DNA from: Bordetella genomosp. 8
Lineage (GTDB): Bacteria > Pseudomonadota > Gammaproteobacteria > Burkholderiales > Burkholderiaceae_B
Length of the DNA stretch: 64,000 nucleotides
Assembly (NCBI RefSeq): GCF_002119685.1
Contig: NZ_CP021108.1
Location: 1,178,001-1,242,000, forward strand
Direction of reading: 5' to 3'
Made by a program: the position numbers and the translations under genes. Positions 1 to 9,385 of this stretch are shown here, in pieces (the first letter of the stretch is position 1; each line of letters begins with the position of its first letter). The notes under the pieces were generated by a model that was not told the origin of the DNA, made no database searches, and was given only the letters and a program-made list of their open reading frames with translations.

Positions 1-189
1 GCCCAGTTCGCCCATTTCGCGGAAGATCGCCGGGTCGGTGTGCTCGTGGCGGAAGGCCTCCAGCACGCGCGGCATCAGCTTGTCCTGCGCATACGCGGCG
101 GCGGCTTCGCGCACCATGCGTTCGTCGTCGGTGAGCTGGCTATCGAGCAGCAGCGGGTCTTGCCAGTGGAAGGAAGCGTTGGATGACAT
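1..189 (-). CDS. gcdH: Glutaryl-CoA dehydrogenase, N-terminal part (cut by window edge)
   Basis: The first 63 residues of a protein that continues beyond base 1. The segment reads like the N-terminus of glutaryl-CoA dehydrogenase: FHWQDPLLL, then [26 protein letters not shown] and a terminal REMGELG, which is the start of the helical acyl-CoA dehydrogenase fold. The family oxidises and decarboxylates glutaryl-CoA to crotonyl-CoA in lysine, tryptophan and glutarate breakdown, using FAD and passing electrons to ETF. An AGGAG lies just upstream of the ATG. It follows the thiamine-diphosphate enzyme by 22 bp on the same strand, so the two probably form one transcript. The catalytic glutamate lies outside the window and cannot be checked. 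Confidence 0.85.
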   Translation of the reverse strand, partial: MSSNASFHWQDPLLLDSQLTDDERMVREAAAAYAQDKLMPRVLEAFRHEHTDPAIFREMGELG

Positions 190-211
190 GAGATCTCCTG
201 GTATGGCGGAT

Positions 212-1900
212 TCAGTTTTTGGTTTTCAATGCCGCGTCGCGGATTTTTTCCAGCGTGGTCGTCGGTGTGATGACTTCCGGATCGATCAGGCAGTGCAGGA
301 TGGCGGGCTTGCCGCTATCCAATGCGCGCCGTAGCGCGGGCGCGAACTGTTCGGTGGATTCGACGCGTTCGCCGTAGCCGCCGAAAGCCTGCGCGTAGGC
401 GGCAAAGTCCGGATTGCGCAAGGCCGTCGCGGATACGCGGCCGGGGTAATGGCGTTCCTGGTGCATGCGGATCGTGCCGTACATGCCGTTGTCGATGATC
501 AGCACCAGGATAGGCAGGTCGTACTGCACCGCCGTCGCGAATTCCTGGCCGTGCATCATGAAGCAGCCGTCGCCGGCCAGGCATACGACCGTGCGATCGC
601 GATACACGCGCTTCGCGCCGACGGCGGCCGGCAGGCCGTAACCCATGGAACCGGAGGTCGGCGCCAGCTGCGTGCCGTAGCGCTGGAAGCGATGGAAGCG
701 ATGCAGCCAGGTGGCGTAGTTGCCGGCGCCATTGGTCATGATGGCGTCGGGCGGCAGTGTTTCGCGCAGCGTCTGCATCACCGCGCCCATCTGCAGGTCG
801 CCCGATGTCTTGATGGCGGTCGGATCGCTCCAGGCCAGGTAGGCCTGGTGGGCGGCTTGCACGTCTTTCGGCCAGCCGGTGACGTCGTTTGCGGGTTGCA
901 GCCGGGCCAGCGCTTGCGTGAGGGCGATGGGCGACGCATTGATCGCCAGCGTCGCACGATAGACGCGATTCAGCTCGCCGGCGTCGGGGTGGATGTGCAC
1001 GAGCTTCTGTTTCGGCACGGGGATGTCGAACAGCGTGTACGACTGGCTGGGCATTTCCGACATGCGGCCGCCCACCAGCAGGACCAGGTCGGCATCTTGC
1101 ACGCGCTTGAGCAGGGCGGGATTCAGGCCTATGCCGACGTCGCCGGCGTAGCAGGGATGGTCGGCGGGGAACAGCATCTGCCGGCGGAAGGACACCGCCA
1201 CCGGCAATTGGAAGCGCGTGGCGAAATCGGCGAAGCGGGCGACCGCGTCGGCATCCCAGCGTGCGCCGCCCAGGATGGCGATGGGCGCGCGCGCGGAATT
1301 CAGCAAGGCTTGCAGTTCATCCAGTTGCGCCGGCGACGGTGCGCTGTCGATCACCTCGTAGTGCGGCGCATCCGCGACTTCCGCGGTTTCCACCAGCATG
1401 TCTTCCGGCAACGCGATCACGACCGGACCCGGGCGGCCGGAGGTGGCAACGTGAAAGGCGCGCGAGACCAGTTCGGGTATCCGTTCAACCTGGTCGATCT
1501 CGGTCACCCACTTGGCCTGGGTGCCGAACACCGCGCGATAGTCCATTTCCTGGAAGGCTTCGCGTTCGCGCATGCCGCGTTCGATCTGGCCGACGAAAAG
1601 AATCAGCGGCGTCGAGTCCTGCATGGCGATGTGGATGCCCGCCAGCGCGTTGGAAGCGCCGGGGCCGCGGGTGACCATGCAGATGCCGGGTTCGCCGGTC
1701 AGCTTGCCATGGGCATCGGCCATCATCGCCGCGCCGCCTTCCTGACGGCACACGGTGACGTCGATCTTGGCGTCATGCAGGCCGTCCAGCACGGCCAGGT
1801 AGCTTTCGCCGGGCACGCAGAACACGTGCGTGACGCCGTGCGCGGCGAGTTGGTCGACCAGGATGTGCCCGCCCAGGCGGGGTGGCTGCGGTGTCTGCAT
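212..1900 (-). CDS. Thiamine-diphosphate-dependent enzyme, acetolactate synthase-like
   Basis: A 562-residue protein with the three-domain layout of the acetolactate synthase/2-oxo-acid decarboxylase superfamily: N-terminal pyrimidine-binding domain (about 1-175), central domain (about 190-330) and C-terminal diphosphate-binding domain (about 380-540). Visible motifs are the catalytic glutamate in RQEGGAA (Glu54) and the ThDP/Mg motif GDGCF near residue 440, followed about 27 residues later by DNGMYG. The substrate cannot be read from sequence. It lies directly before gcdH on the same strand, so a 2-oxo-acid reaction feeding or parallel to glutaryl-CoA metabolism is a fair guess. A true biosynthetic acetolactate synthase is less likely, because no small regulatory subunit lies beside it. 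A LysR-type dyad sits 67 bp before the start. Confidence 0.85.
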   Translation of the reverse strand: MQTPQPPRLGGHILVDQLAAHGVTHVFCVPGESYLAVLDGLHDAKIDVTVCRQEGGAAMMADAHGKLTGEPGICMVTRGPGASNALAGIHIAMQDSTPLILFVGQIERGMREREAFQEMDYRAVFGTQAKWVTEIDQVERIPELVSRAFHVATSGRPGPVVIALPEDMLVETAEVADAPHYEVIDSAPSPAQLDELQALLNSARAPIAILGGARWDADAVARFADFATRFQLPVAVSFRRQMLFPADHPCYAGDVGIGLNPALLKRVQDADLVLLVGGRMSEMPSQSYTLFDIPVPKQKLVHIHPDAGELNRVYRATLAINASPIALTQALARLQPANDVTGWPKDVQAAHQAYLAWSDPTAIKTSGDLQMGAVMQTLRETLPPDAIMTNGAGNYATWLHRFHRFQRYGTQLAPTSGSMGYGLPAAVGAKRVYRDRTVVCLAGDGCFMMHGQEFATAVQYDLPILVLIIDNGMYGTIRMHQERHYPGRVSATALRNPDFAAYAQAFGGYGERVESTEQFAPALRRALDSGKPAILHCLIDPEVITPTTTLEKIRDAALKTKN

Positions 1901-1966
1901 GGAGTTATTTCACGGAGTACAGGCTAGGGTACCCGTGAGAATAATGTTCCAAACGCGCACAAGGCA

Positions 1967-1985
1967 ATTGATAAAAACGCACAAT
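1967..1985 (+). promoter_or_regulatory. Putative LysR operator before the ThDP-enzyme/gcdH operon
   Basis: ATTG-N11-CAAT with interior ATAAAAACGCA. The same element, with interior ATAAAATTGCA, lies at 2793-2811 before the LysR gene at 2851. Seventeen of 19 positions are identical. The ATTG/CAAT arms form a dyad of the kind LysR proteins bind. It lies 67 bp upstream of the minus-strand gene that starts at 1900. Binding by the nearby regulator is inferred, not shown. Confidence 0.5.
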
Positions 1986-2088
1986 CACGTGCGGTGCGGG
2001 CACAGGCGCGCCAGCCTGGTCGCGGCGCGCGGGCCGGCGCTTCGCGGTCCGCTGCCTGCCGTGTCGGCAGGATGGCGACAAGTCCCGG

Positions 2089-2610
2089 TCAGTTTGCCGC
2101 CGCGCCGGTGCGGGCGATGCCTTCCTCGTTCCGCGTGCGCGACGACGCGCCCCAGAACTGCATGGCCTTCAGTTCAGCTTGGGCATCCGTGGGTGACGCG
2201 GCCAGCTCCGGGCGCAGATACTTGGCGCCGGCGTCGCCCGCGTTCGACGAGAAGAGCCCGTCCGGGACGAAGCGGATGTATTGGGTCTGGCCGGCGGCCA
2301 GGTCGAAAGTCAGGGACTTGCCGCGCTGCGCCAGGACGGTGTAGCTGCCGGCGGGGCGGTTCAGATAGAAGAACCCACCTGGCTTGGCGCGGCCGACCAG
2401 GCGGTTATTGATGCGCACGCGGGGTTGCACGTTCGCGCCCAGGCTGACGCTGGTGGTCGGCGTGTACAGGACGATCCGCCCTTCGCCGGGCGCCATGGGG
2501 ACCATGGCGTCGGCGACGTCGGCGTACCTGTGCGATGCACAGCCGGCCAACAGGAACGCGGCGGCGGCGAGGAGGGCGGAACGGCGGCAGAATTGGAGCA
2601 GGTCTTTCAT
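2089..2610 (-). CDS. DUF2846-like lipoprotein
   Basis: A 173-residue protein. The start at 2610 was chosen because it gives a compact lipoprotein signal peptide: a positively charged n-region (FCRR), a hydrophobic stretch, and a lipobox LLAGC with the acylated cysteine at residue 24. The mature part (RIVLYTP, then R.RINNRLVGRAKPGGFFYLNRPAGSYTV) matches the beta-sandwich pattern of DUF2846 proteins, whose function is unknown. The residue after the cysteine is Ala, so Lol-dependent sorting to the outer membrane is expected. The same frame stays open far upstream, but that extension runs antisense over the LysR gene and is not credible. The gene stands between the operator-linked LysR gene and the ThDP operon, so shared control is possible but unproven. 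Confidence 0.75.
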   Translation of the reverse strand: MKDLLQFCRRSALLAAAAFLLAGCASHRYADVADAMVPMAPGEGRIVLYTPTTSVSLGANVQPRVRINNRLVGRAKPGGFFYLNRPAGSYTVLAQRGKSLTFDLAAGQTQYIRFVPDGLFSSNAGDAGAKYLRPELAASPTDAQAELKAMQFWGASSRTRNEEGIARTGAAAN

Positions 2611-2792
2611 GGAGTCTCTTCTCATCGATGAATAGTGACGACTATGTGCAGCGCAAGTAATTGAATATTTCAGTATAAGGCGAAATGTGGCGTTTGCGCC
2701 CGCCCTGCCGGTGAGTGCGTGGAGCGGTTGTGTGGGTTGCCGAAGGAGGCAGCGACGGTGGTCGCACCTCTTTGCCGTGGGCGCACATCGCC

Positions 2793-2811
2793 ATTGATAA
2801 AATTGCACAAT
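2793..2811 (+). promoter_or_regulatory. Putative LysR autoregulatory operator
   Basis: ATTG-N11-CAAT, ending 39 bp before the LysR start codon at 2851. It is nearly identical to the element at 1967-1985. The position suits autoregulation and possibly control of the divergent lipoprotein gene, whose start is at 2610. Inference from repeat and position only. Confidence 0.5.
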
Positions 2812-2850
2812 CCAATCACCGCGGTTTCGACCGCCGCCGCCCCACGACCC

Positions 2851-3744
2851 ATGAGAAAAGGCATCCCCAACCTGAGCGCCCTGCAGGCCTTCGAAGCCAC
2901 GGCCAGGCTGGGCACCTTTTCCCGCGCGGCCGAAGAACTTTCGTTGACGCACAGTGCGGTCTACCGACAGGTGGCCAGTCTCGAGGACCGCCTGGGCGTG
3001 CAGCTGTTCACCCGCGTCCGGCGGCGCATCGCCTTGACCGACCATGGCGCCGAGTACGCCGGCCGCATCCGCCATCACCTGGACCAGATCGAGAAGGACA
3101 CCTTCGGCCTGGTCAGCCGCACCGGCATGGGCCGCAGCCTGCACATCGCCGTCGTGCCGACCCTGGCGACCACCTGGCTGATTCCGCGCCTGGCCGACTT
3201 CAACCGGCTGCATCCGGACATCACGGTCAGCCTGTCGGTGCGCACCTTGCCGTTCCAGTTCAAGGACCAGCCCTTCGACGGTGCGCTGTACCACGGCGAC
3301 CATGTCTGGCCCGGCACGCGCGGGGTGCTGCTGTTTCGCGAGCGCGAACTGGTGCCGGTATGCGCGCCGGCCATGGCCCAGGCCAGCCGCGAACAGGGCG
3401 GCGGGCCGCTGGCGGGCATGCCGCACCTGCATTTGAATTCCCGGCCGGACGCCTGGCGGCTGTGGTATTCGGAAAACCACGTCCTGTTCGGGCCACAGGC
3501 GGCCGGCGGCCCACGCTATGAATTGTTTTCCATGGTCCTCGCGGCGGCCGAGGCCGGGCTGGGCGTGGGCCTGGTGCCCCGCTTCCTGGCCCAGGAATCG
3601 CTGGACGCGGGGCAGGTCGTCCTGCCCACCCCCGGCGTATTGCCGGTGCCGCACGGCTATTATTTCAGCTACCCCGACCGCGGCCATCGCGCCGACGCGC
3701 CACGTATATTTCAGGGCTGGCTGCAGGCGATGGTCGGCGGATGA
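2851..3744 (+). CDS. LysR-family regulator, GcvA-like
   Basis: A 297-residue regulator. The N-terminal winged helix (about residues 5-65) has the typical LysR pattern: LSALQAFEATARLGTFSRAA, then SLTHSAVYRQVASLEDRLG and LFTR. The remainder is a periplasmic-binding-protein-like effector domain with IAVVPTLATTWLIPRL and GLGVGLVPRF. These motifs and the PNLSALQAFEA start are those of the GcvA subgroup. The ATG at 2851 was chosen over an in-frame start 132 bp upstream because it puts the helix-turn-helix in its usual place. The shared dyads suggest it regulates the ThDP-enzyme/gcdH operon and itself. A GcdR-like role (glutarate response) is plausible from context, but the effector is unknown. Confidence 0.85.
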   Translation: MRKGIPNLSALQAFEATARLGTFSRAAEELSLTHSAVYRQVASLEDRLGVQLFTRVRRRIALTDHGAEYAGRIRHHLDQIEKDTFGLVSRTGMGRSLHIAVVPTLATTWLIPRLADFNRLHPDITVSLSVRTLPFQFKDQPFDGALYHGDHVWPGTRGVLLFRERELVPVCAPAMAQASREQGGGPLAGMPHLHLNSRPDAWRLWYSENHVLFGPQAAGGPRYELFSMVLAAAEAGLGVGLVPRFLAQESLDAGQVVLPTPGVLPVPHGYYFSYPDRGHRADAPRIFQGWLQAMVGG

Positions 3745-3800
3745 CCGGCCGCGCCGTCTGGTGCTCTAACGGGGCGAACGTCAGCACGAAGCTTGCTTCC

Positions 3801-3821
3801 AAGCGCGGCGGCGCGCTTTTG
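3801..3821 (+). terminator. Intrinsic terminator after the LysR gene
   Basis: Stem AAGCGCG / CGCGCTT (7 bp) with loop GCGG, running into TTTT. It begins 57 bp after the LysR stop codon on the same strand, and separates that gene from the glutamate transporter promoter region. Confidence 0.6.
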
Positions 3822-3866
3822 TCTATATTTACGCGCCGTTGAATCAAAGATCACGCCGGGTATTTG

Positions 3867-3919
3867 CCCTTTATCAAAGGGGTAATACCGATTGTTTCCG
3901 AGACGTTTTCTGAAACAAT
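3867..3919 (+). promoter_or_regulatory. Inverted repeats upstream of gltI (putative operators)
   Basis: Two perfect dyads lie between 70 and 121 bp before the gltI start. The first is CCCTTT-ATC-AAAGGG at 3867-3881. The second is ATTGTTTC-N13-GAAACAAT at 3891-3898 and 3912-3919. The surrounding region is AT-richer than the genes on either side. These could be binding sites for a regulator of the amino-acid transporter, but the protein is not identifiable from sequence. Confidence 0.4.
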
Positions 3920-3987
3920 ACCTGGCTAGTCTCGGACCCCATTACCCGTGTGGTTCGAGTGTTTCTCCTGACCATGGGAATTTCTTC

Positions 3988-4917
3988 ATGAAAAAAACGC
4001 TGCTCTTCGCTGCTCTCGCTGCCGCCACCACGCTGACGTCCCTGTCCGCCCACGCCGGACGCATGGATGACATCAAGTCTTCTGGCACCATCAAGCTGGG
4101 CTATCGCGACGCTTCGCTGCCGTTTTCCTATCTGGACGATAACCAGAAGCCCATCGGCTATTCCATGGATATCTGCTACGGCATCGTCAAGGCCGTGGAA
4201 AAAAGCGTCGGCAAGCCGCTGAAGGTGAACCTGGTCGCCGTGACCTCGTCCACCCGTATCCCGCTGGTGTCCAACGGCACCGTCGACCTCGAATGCGGCT
4301 CGACCACGAACAACCTGGAGCGCCAGAAGCAGGTCAGCTTCGCGCCCACGACCTTCGTGACGGCCAACCGTTTCGTCGCCAAGAAGTCGGCCGGCTACAA
4401 GACGCTGGAAGACCTGAAGGGCAAGACCGTGATTTCCACCGCCGGCACCAGCAACATCAAGTGGGTGACGGAAGCCAACGGCGGCCAGGCCACCTACCTG
4501 GACGGCAAGAAAGTCCCGGCGCTGGGCATGAACATCATTCCCGCCAAGGATCACGCCGAAGCCTTCCTGACGGTCGAAAGCGGACGCGCCGCCGCCTTCT
4601 TCATGGATGACGTGCTGCTGGCCGGCCTGGTCGCCACCTCGCGCAATCCCAAGGAATGGATGATCAGCGAGCAGGCCTACTCGGTCGAGCCGTATGCCAT
4701 GATCGAACCCAAGGACGATCCGGCCTTCAAGAAGGTGGTGGACGAAGCCGTCGTCGCCATGATCAAGGACGGCACCGTCGAAAAGCTGTACAAGAAGTGG
4801 TTCGAATCGCCCATCCCGCCGAAGAACGTCAACCTGAACCTGCCGATGAGCCCGGCGCTGAAGAAGGTCCTGGCCAATCCCACGGACTCGGGCGATCCCT
4901 CGGTCTACAAGCAGTAA
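3988..4917 (+). CDS. gltI: Glutamate/aspartate ABC transporter, periplasmic binding protein
   Basis: A 309-residue precursor with a Sec signal peptide (MKKTLLFAALAAATTLTSLSAHA, cleaved after about residue 22) followed by a SBP_bac_3 domain. It closely follows E. coli GltI: PFSYLDDNQKPIGYS, the landmark LECGSTTNN, ERQKQVSF, AKDHAEAFLTVESGRAAAFFMDD and a C-terminal PIPPKN. The family captures L-glutamate and L-aspartate in the periplasm and delivers them to the GltJK channel. The start at 3988 was preferred to an in-frame start 96 bp upstream because it gives a clean signal peptide. It is the first gene of gltIJKL. A hairpin after it probably keeps binding-protein mRNA above that of the membrane parts. 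Confidence 0.93.
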   Translation: MKKTLLFAALAAATTLTSLSAHAGRMDDIKSSGTIKLGYRDASLPFSYLDDNQKPIGYSMDICYGIVKAVEKSVGKPLKVNLVAVTSSTRIPLVSNGTVDLECGSTTNNLERQKQVSFAPTTFVTANRFVAKKSAGYKTLEDLKGKTVISTAGTSNIKWVTEANGGQATYLDGKKVPALGMNIIPAKDHAEAFLTVESGRAAAFFMDDVLLAGLVATSRNPKEWMISEQAYSVEPYAMIEPKDDPAFKKVVDEAVVAMIKDGTVEKLYKKWFESPIPPKNVNLNLPMSPALKKVLANPTDSGDPSVYKQ

Positions 4918-4997
4918 TCGACGTCCAGTCTCGATGAACGGCGTGGACGGGCCAGGCCCGTCCCGCGCCCACCGCGGCGCGGCCACGCCGATTCCCT

Positions 4998-5028
4998 GCG
5001 CCGGCGCATGATCGCCGGCGCGGTTTTT
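4998..5028 (+). terminator. Terminator-like hairpin between gltI and gltJ
   Basis: A 9-bp perfect stem, GCGCCGGCG (4998-5006) with CGCCGGCGC (5013-5021), loop CATGAT, then GG and five T. It lies in the 125-bp gap inside the gltIJKL operon. It may be a partial terminator or an mRNA-stabilising 3' end that lets gltI be expressed in excess. Confidence 0.6.
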
Positions 5029-5042
5029 CCGCAGGATCTCAC

Positions 5043-5801
5043 ATGCATTACAACTGGAACTGGTCCATCTTTTTCCAGATGGCGCCCGATGGGTCCGGTA
5101 CCTATCTGGATGCGCTGCTGCGCGGGCTGGGGTGGACGGTCTCGACAGCGCTGCTGGCCTGGATCATGGCTTTTTTCCTGGGTTCCGTGATCGGGGTGAT
5201 GCGCACCACCGACAGCAAGCTCGCCCAACGCATCGGCACCTGCTATGTGGAAATCTTCCGCAACGTGCCGCTGCTGGTGCAGATGTTCATATGGTATTTC
5301 GTGGTGCCGGAGCTGGTGCCGGCATCCCTGGGCGACGCCATCAAGCAGATGCCGCCCCCGTGGGGCATGTTCTGGCCCGCCGTGCTGTGCCTGGGTTTCT
5401 TCACGTCGTCCCGCGTCGCCGAGCAGGTGCGTTCCGGCATCGGTTCGCTGCCGCGCGGCCAGCGCATGGCGGGCACCGCCATGGGCCTGCGGCCGGCGCA
5501 GGTCTATCGCTATGTGCTGTTGCCCATGGCCTATCGCATCATCCTGCCGCCGATGACGTCCGAGTTCCTGAACCTGATCAAGAACACGTCCATCGCCTTC
5601 ACCATCGGCCTGCTGGAGCTGACGGGCGCGGCGCGCTCGATGCAGGAATTCAGCTTCCAGGTGTTCGAGGCCTTCGCCGGCGCGACGCTGCTGTATTTCG
5701 CGCTGAACATCGTGGTGCAGCTCGGCGCTCGGGTGCTGGAACGTCGCGTCTCCGTGCCGGGCTTCGTCGGCTCGAAGTCCAGCGGCACCGGCGGACATTG
5801 A
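5043..5801 (+). CDS. gltJ: Glutamate/aspartate ABC transporter permease GltJ
   Basis: A 252-residue inner-membrane permease of the polar amino-acid (HisM/GltJ) type. The N-terminus MHYNWNWSIFF is GltJ-like. Several hydrophobic helices follow, and FFTSSRVAEQVRSGIGSLPRGQRMAGTAMG is the EAA loop that contacts the ATPase. It starts 125 bp after gltI, behind the hairpin, and is followed by gltK after 10 bp. With GltK it forms the heterodimeric channel. In the usual EAA loop an acidic residue begins the motif (E.VRGGI..I..GQ.EAA..LG); here the pattern is AEQVRSGIGSLPRGQRMAGTAMG, as in E. coli GltJ-type proteins. Confidence 0.92.
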   Translation: MHYNWNWSIFFQMAPDGSGTYLDALLRGLGWTVSTALLAWIMAFFLGSVIGVMRTTDSKLAQRIGTCYVEIFRNVPLLVQMFIWYFVVPELVPASLGDAIKQMPPPWGMFWPAVLCLGFFTSSRVAEQVRSGIGSLPRGQRMAGTAMGLRPAQVYRYVLLPMAYRIILPPMTSEFLNLIKNTSIAFTIGLLELTGAARSMQEFSFQVFEAFAGATLLYFALNIVVQLGARVLERRVSVPGFVGSKSSGTGGH

Positions 5802-5811
5802 GGGGAAGGCC

Positions 5812-6504
5812 ATGAACAACGGATTCGATTTCGACGTCATCATACGTTCGCTGCCCTACCTGTTCCGCGACGGCATGGTGTTCACGCTGAAGCTGACGAT
5901 CCTGTCGGCGATCGGCGGTCTGGTCCTGGGTACGCTGCTGGCGATGATGCGGTTGTCCAGCAACCGCGTCTTCAACTGGATAGGCACGGTCTACGTGAAC
6001 GGCCTGCGTGCGCTGCCGCTTCTGCTGGTGATCTTCTGGTTCTACTTCCTGGTGCCCTATATCGGCGCCTGGCTGACGGGATCGGACCGGCCGCTGGCCG
6101 TGGGCGGCTTCACGTCCGCGCTGGTCACCTTCACGCTGTTCGAGGCGGCCTACTACTGCGAGATCATGCGGGCCGGCATCCAGTCCATACCGCGCGGCCA
6201 GATCGCGGCGGGGCAGGCGCTGGGGCTGCGTTATTTCCAGATCATGGGCCACGTCATTCTGCCGCAGGCCTTCCGCAACATGATGCCGGTGCTGCTGACG
6301 CAGACCATCGTCCTGTTCCAGGACACGTCGCTGGTCTATGTGCTGTCCCTGACGGACTTCATGGGGGCCGCGGCCAAGATCGCGCAGCGCGACGGGCGCC
6401 TGGTGGAAATGTATTTGTTCGCGGCGGTCGTGTATTTCATCATCTGCTTCACGCTCTCGCGGCTGGTCAAGCGGATGCAGACTCGCATGGCAATCGTGCG
6501 CTGA
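5812..6504 (+). CDS. gltK: Glutamate/aspartate ABC transporter permease GltK
   Basis: A 230-residue permease and the partner of GltJ. It starts with FDFDVIIRSLPYLFRDGMVFTLKLT, has about five membrane segments, and carries the EAA-type loop AAYYCEIMRAGIQSIPRGQIAAGQALGL near residues 115-142. ALPLLLVIFWFYFLVP matches the family's conserved second-half helix. It lies 10 bp after gltJ and 28 bp before gltL, so translation is probably coupled. The length matches E. coli GltK (224 residues). Confidence 0.92.
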   Translation: MNNGFDFDVIIRSLPYLFRDGMVFTLKLTILSAIGGLVLGTLLAMMRLSSNRVFNWIGTVYVNGLRALPLLLVIFWFYFLVPYIGAWLTGSDRPLAVGGFTSALVTFTLFEAAYYCEIMRAGIQSIPRGQIAAGQALGLRYFQIMGHVILPQAFRNMMPVLLTQTIVLFQDTSLVYVLSLTDFMGAAAKIAQRDGRLVEMYLFAAVVYFIICFTLSRLVKRMQTRMAIVR

Positions 6505-6532
6505 CGCGCGCCGCCACTTAGGGATTTATTGA

Positions 6533-7276
<744 letters not shown>

Positions 7277-7374
7277 GGCGCTCGCGCCACGCTGCCGCGC
7301 CACGATGCCGCGCAAGCGGCAGTACGCGCGCGGCCAGCGGTGCGCGGCCAGCGGCGCGCGGCTGGCGGCCCGCG

Positions 7375-8229
7375 CTAGCGGAACACGACCGTGCGGTTGC
7401 CGTTCAGCAGGATGCGGTGCTCCACATGGCTGCGCACCGCGCGCGCCAGCACCAGCGATTCCACGTCGCTGCCCACCTGGGTCAGGTCCTGCGCCGACAT
7501 GGTGTGGTCGACGCGTTCGATGTCCTGCTCGATGATGGGACCTTCATCCAGGTCCGGCGTGACGTAGTGCGCGGTCGCGCCGATGATCTTCACGCCGCGC
7601 TGGTGCGCCTGGTGATAGGGCCGCGCGCCCTTGAAGCTGGGCAGGAAGCTGTGATGGATATTGATGGCCCGGCCCGCCAGCGCCCGGCACAGGTCCGCCG
7701 ACAGGATCTGCATGTAGCGCGCCAGCACCACCAGGTCCACCTGCAGCGTATCGACCAGCTCCAGGATCCGCGCTTCCTGCGCGGCCTTGGTGTCCGTCGT
7801 CACCGGTAGATGATGGAAGGGAATGTCGTAGGACGCCGCCAGGCCCGCGTAGTCGGGATGATTGGACACGATGGCCGCCACCTCGGCGTGCAGGTGGCCG
7901 CTACGGACCCGGAACAGCAGGTCGTTCAGGCAATGCCCCTGCTTGCTCACCATGATCAGCAGGCGGGCCTTGCGGCGCGCGTCGTGGATCTGCCAGTCCA
8001 TCGCGTGTTCGCGCGCCAGCGGGGCGAAGCGTTCCCGCAGGTCTTCCGGCGCGGTCGCGGCCGGCAGGTCGAAGTGCACGCGCAGGAAAAAGCGCCCGGT
8101 TTCGTCATCGCCAAACTGCTGCGAATCCAGGATGTTGCAGCCCAGCTCGAACAGCAGGCCGCTGACGCGGTACACGATGCCGGTGCGGTCGGGGCAGGAT
8201 AGCGTCAGGATGTAGTCGTTGTGCTGCAT
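7375..8229 (-). CDS. purU: Formyltetrahydrofolate deformylase
   Basis: A 284-residue cytoplasmic enzyme. An N-terminal ACT domain (about 1-85, LTLSCPDRTGIVYRVSG) precedes a formyltransferase-fold domain with MVSKQGHCLNDLL, HHLPVT, the catalytic segment NIHHSFLPSFKGARPYHQA, and TAHYVTPDLDEGPIIEQD. PurU hydrolyses 10-formyltetrahydrofolate to formate and tetrahydrofolate, balancing one-carbon pools. It is the last gene of an apparent pdxH-flavin reductase-oxidase-purU unit, starting 33 bp after the preceding stop. In E. coli PurU is activated by methionine and inhibited by glycine through the ACT domain; whether that holds here is unknown. Confidence 0.93.
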   Translation of the reverse strand: MQHNDYILTLSCPDRTGIVYRVSGLLFELGCNILDSQQFGDDETGRFFLRVHFDLPAATAPEDLRERFAPLAREHAMDWQIHDARRKARLLIMVSKQGHCLNDLLFRVRSGHLHAEVAAIVSNHPDYAGLAASYDIPFHHLPVTTDTKAAQEARILELVDTLQVDLVVLARYMQILSADLCRALAGRAINIHHSFLPSFKGARPYHQAHQRGVKIIGATAHYVTPDLDEGPIIEQDIERVDHTMSAQDLTQVGSDVESLVLARAVRSHVEHRILLNGNRTVVFR

Positions 8230-8262
8230 GATGGGTGCGTTGCGTGAGGGTATTCAGAGTAT

Positions 8263-9378
8263 TCAGGCCCGGTCCCGCAGCGCGGCCAGCGTGCGCTCCG
8301 CGATCGCCAGGCTGGCGGTCAATCCGGGCGATTCGATGCCGAACAGGTTCACCAGGCCAGGCACGCCGTGCTGCGCCGGTCCCACGATGGCGAAGTCGGC
8401 CGCAGGTTCCTGCGGACCGGAAATCTTGGGACGGATACCGGTATAACCCGGCGCCAGCGCGCCATCCGGCAAGCCGGGCCAGTAGCTGCGCACCGCATCG
8501 TAGAACACATCCGCGCGGCGCGGGTCCAGCGTGTAGTCTTCCCGCGCTATCCATTCGGTGTCGGGGCCGAACTTGGCCTGGCCGCCCATGTCCAGCGTCA
8601 GGTGCACGCCCAGTCCGGCATGTTGGGGCACCGGATAGATCAGCCGCGAAAAGGGCGCGCGTCCCGCCAGGGTGAAATAGCTGCCCTTGCAAAGGTAGGC
8701 GGTCGGGACGCTGTCGGCGGGGACGCCGGCGATCGTGCGTGCCAGCGCGGGCGCATGCAGGCCCGCCGCGTTGATCAGCGTCGAGCAGGACAGCGCCATG
8801 GCGTCGTCGCCGCCGAAGCGCAGGTCGAAACCGCCTTGCGCCCGTACGCCACCGGACAGCAGGGGCGTATGGAATACGCACTGGGCGCCGGTGTTTTCCG
8901 CATCGCCCTGATAGGCCAGCATCAACGCATGGCTGTCGACGATGCCGGTCGACGGCGACAGTAGCGCCGCCGTGCAGCTGAGCGCGGGCTCCATGCGCAT
9001 CGCCTGGTCGCCTGTCAGGCGTTGCAGATCCTCGACGCCGTTGGCCGCCGCGCGCCGCGCGATGTCGTCCAGCATGGCGGCTTGCGCCGCGTCCGTCGCG
9101 ACGATCAGCTTGCCCAGCCGCCGGTGCGGAATCCCGCGCTCGGCGCAGTAGGCGTACAGCAGGTGCTTGCCGCGCACGCAGAGCTCGGCCTTCAGGCTGC
9201 CGGCCGGATAGTAGATGCCCGCGTGGATGACTTCCGAATTGCGCGAGCTGGTGCCCGTGCCTATGCCTTCGGCGGCCTCGGCCACCAGGACTTCCCGTCC
9301 CGCCATCGCGAGCGCGCGGGCGATGGCCAGGCCCACGACGCCCGCGCCGATCACGACGCAATCGATATCGGTGCCCAT
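8263..9378 (-). CDS. FAD-dependent oxidase, L-2-hydroxyglutarate dehydrogenase-like
   Basis: A 371-residue DAO-superfamily flavoprotein. The dinucleotide-binding GAGVVG (residues 11-16) is followed by the acidic end of the Rossmann motif ([25 protein letters not shown]). This [17 protein letters not shown] segment, plus GKLIVAT and a C-terminal [13 protein letters not shown], is characteristic of the L2HGDH/LhgO group, which oxidises L-2-hydroxyglutarate to 2-oxoglutarate. That substrate would fit the glutarate-linked genes at the left end of the window, but it is inferred from family only. It begins 7 bp after the flavin reductase gene ends. No signal peptide is seen. Confidence 0.82.
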   Translation of the reverse strand: MGTDIDCVVIGAGVVGLAIARALAMAGREVLVAEAAEGIGTGTSSRNSEVIHAGIYYPAGSLKAELCVRGKHLLYAYCAERGIPHRRLGKLIVATDAAQAAMLDDIARRAAANGVEDLQRLTGDQAMRMEPALSCTAALLSPSTGIVDSHALMLAYQGDAENTGAQCVFHTPLLSGGVRAQGGFDLRFGGDDAMALSCSTLINAAGLHAPALARTIAGVPADSVPTAYLCKGSYFTLAGRAPFSRLIYPVPQHAGLGVHLTLDMGGQAKFGPDTEWIAREDYTLDPRRADVFYDAVRSYWPGLPDGALAPGYTGIRPKISGPQEPAADFAIVGPAQHGVPGLVNLFGIESPGLTASLAIAERTLAALRDRA

Positions 9379-9385
9379 GCCCCGG

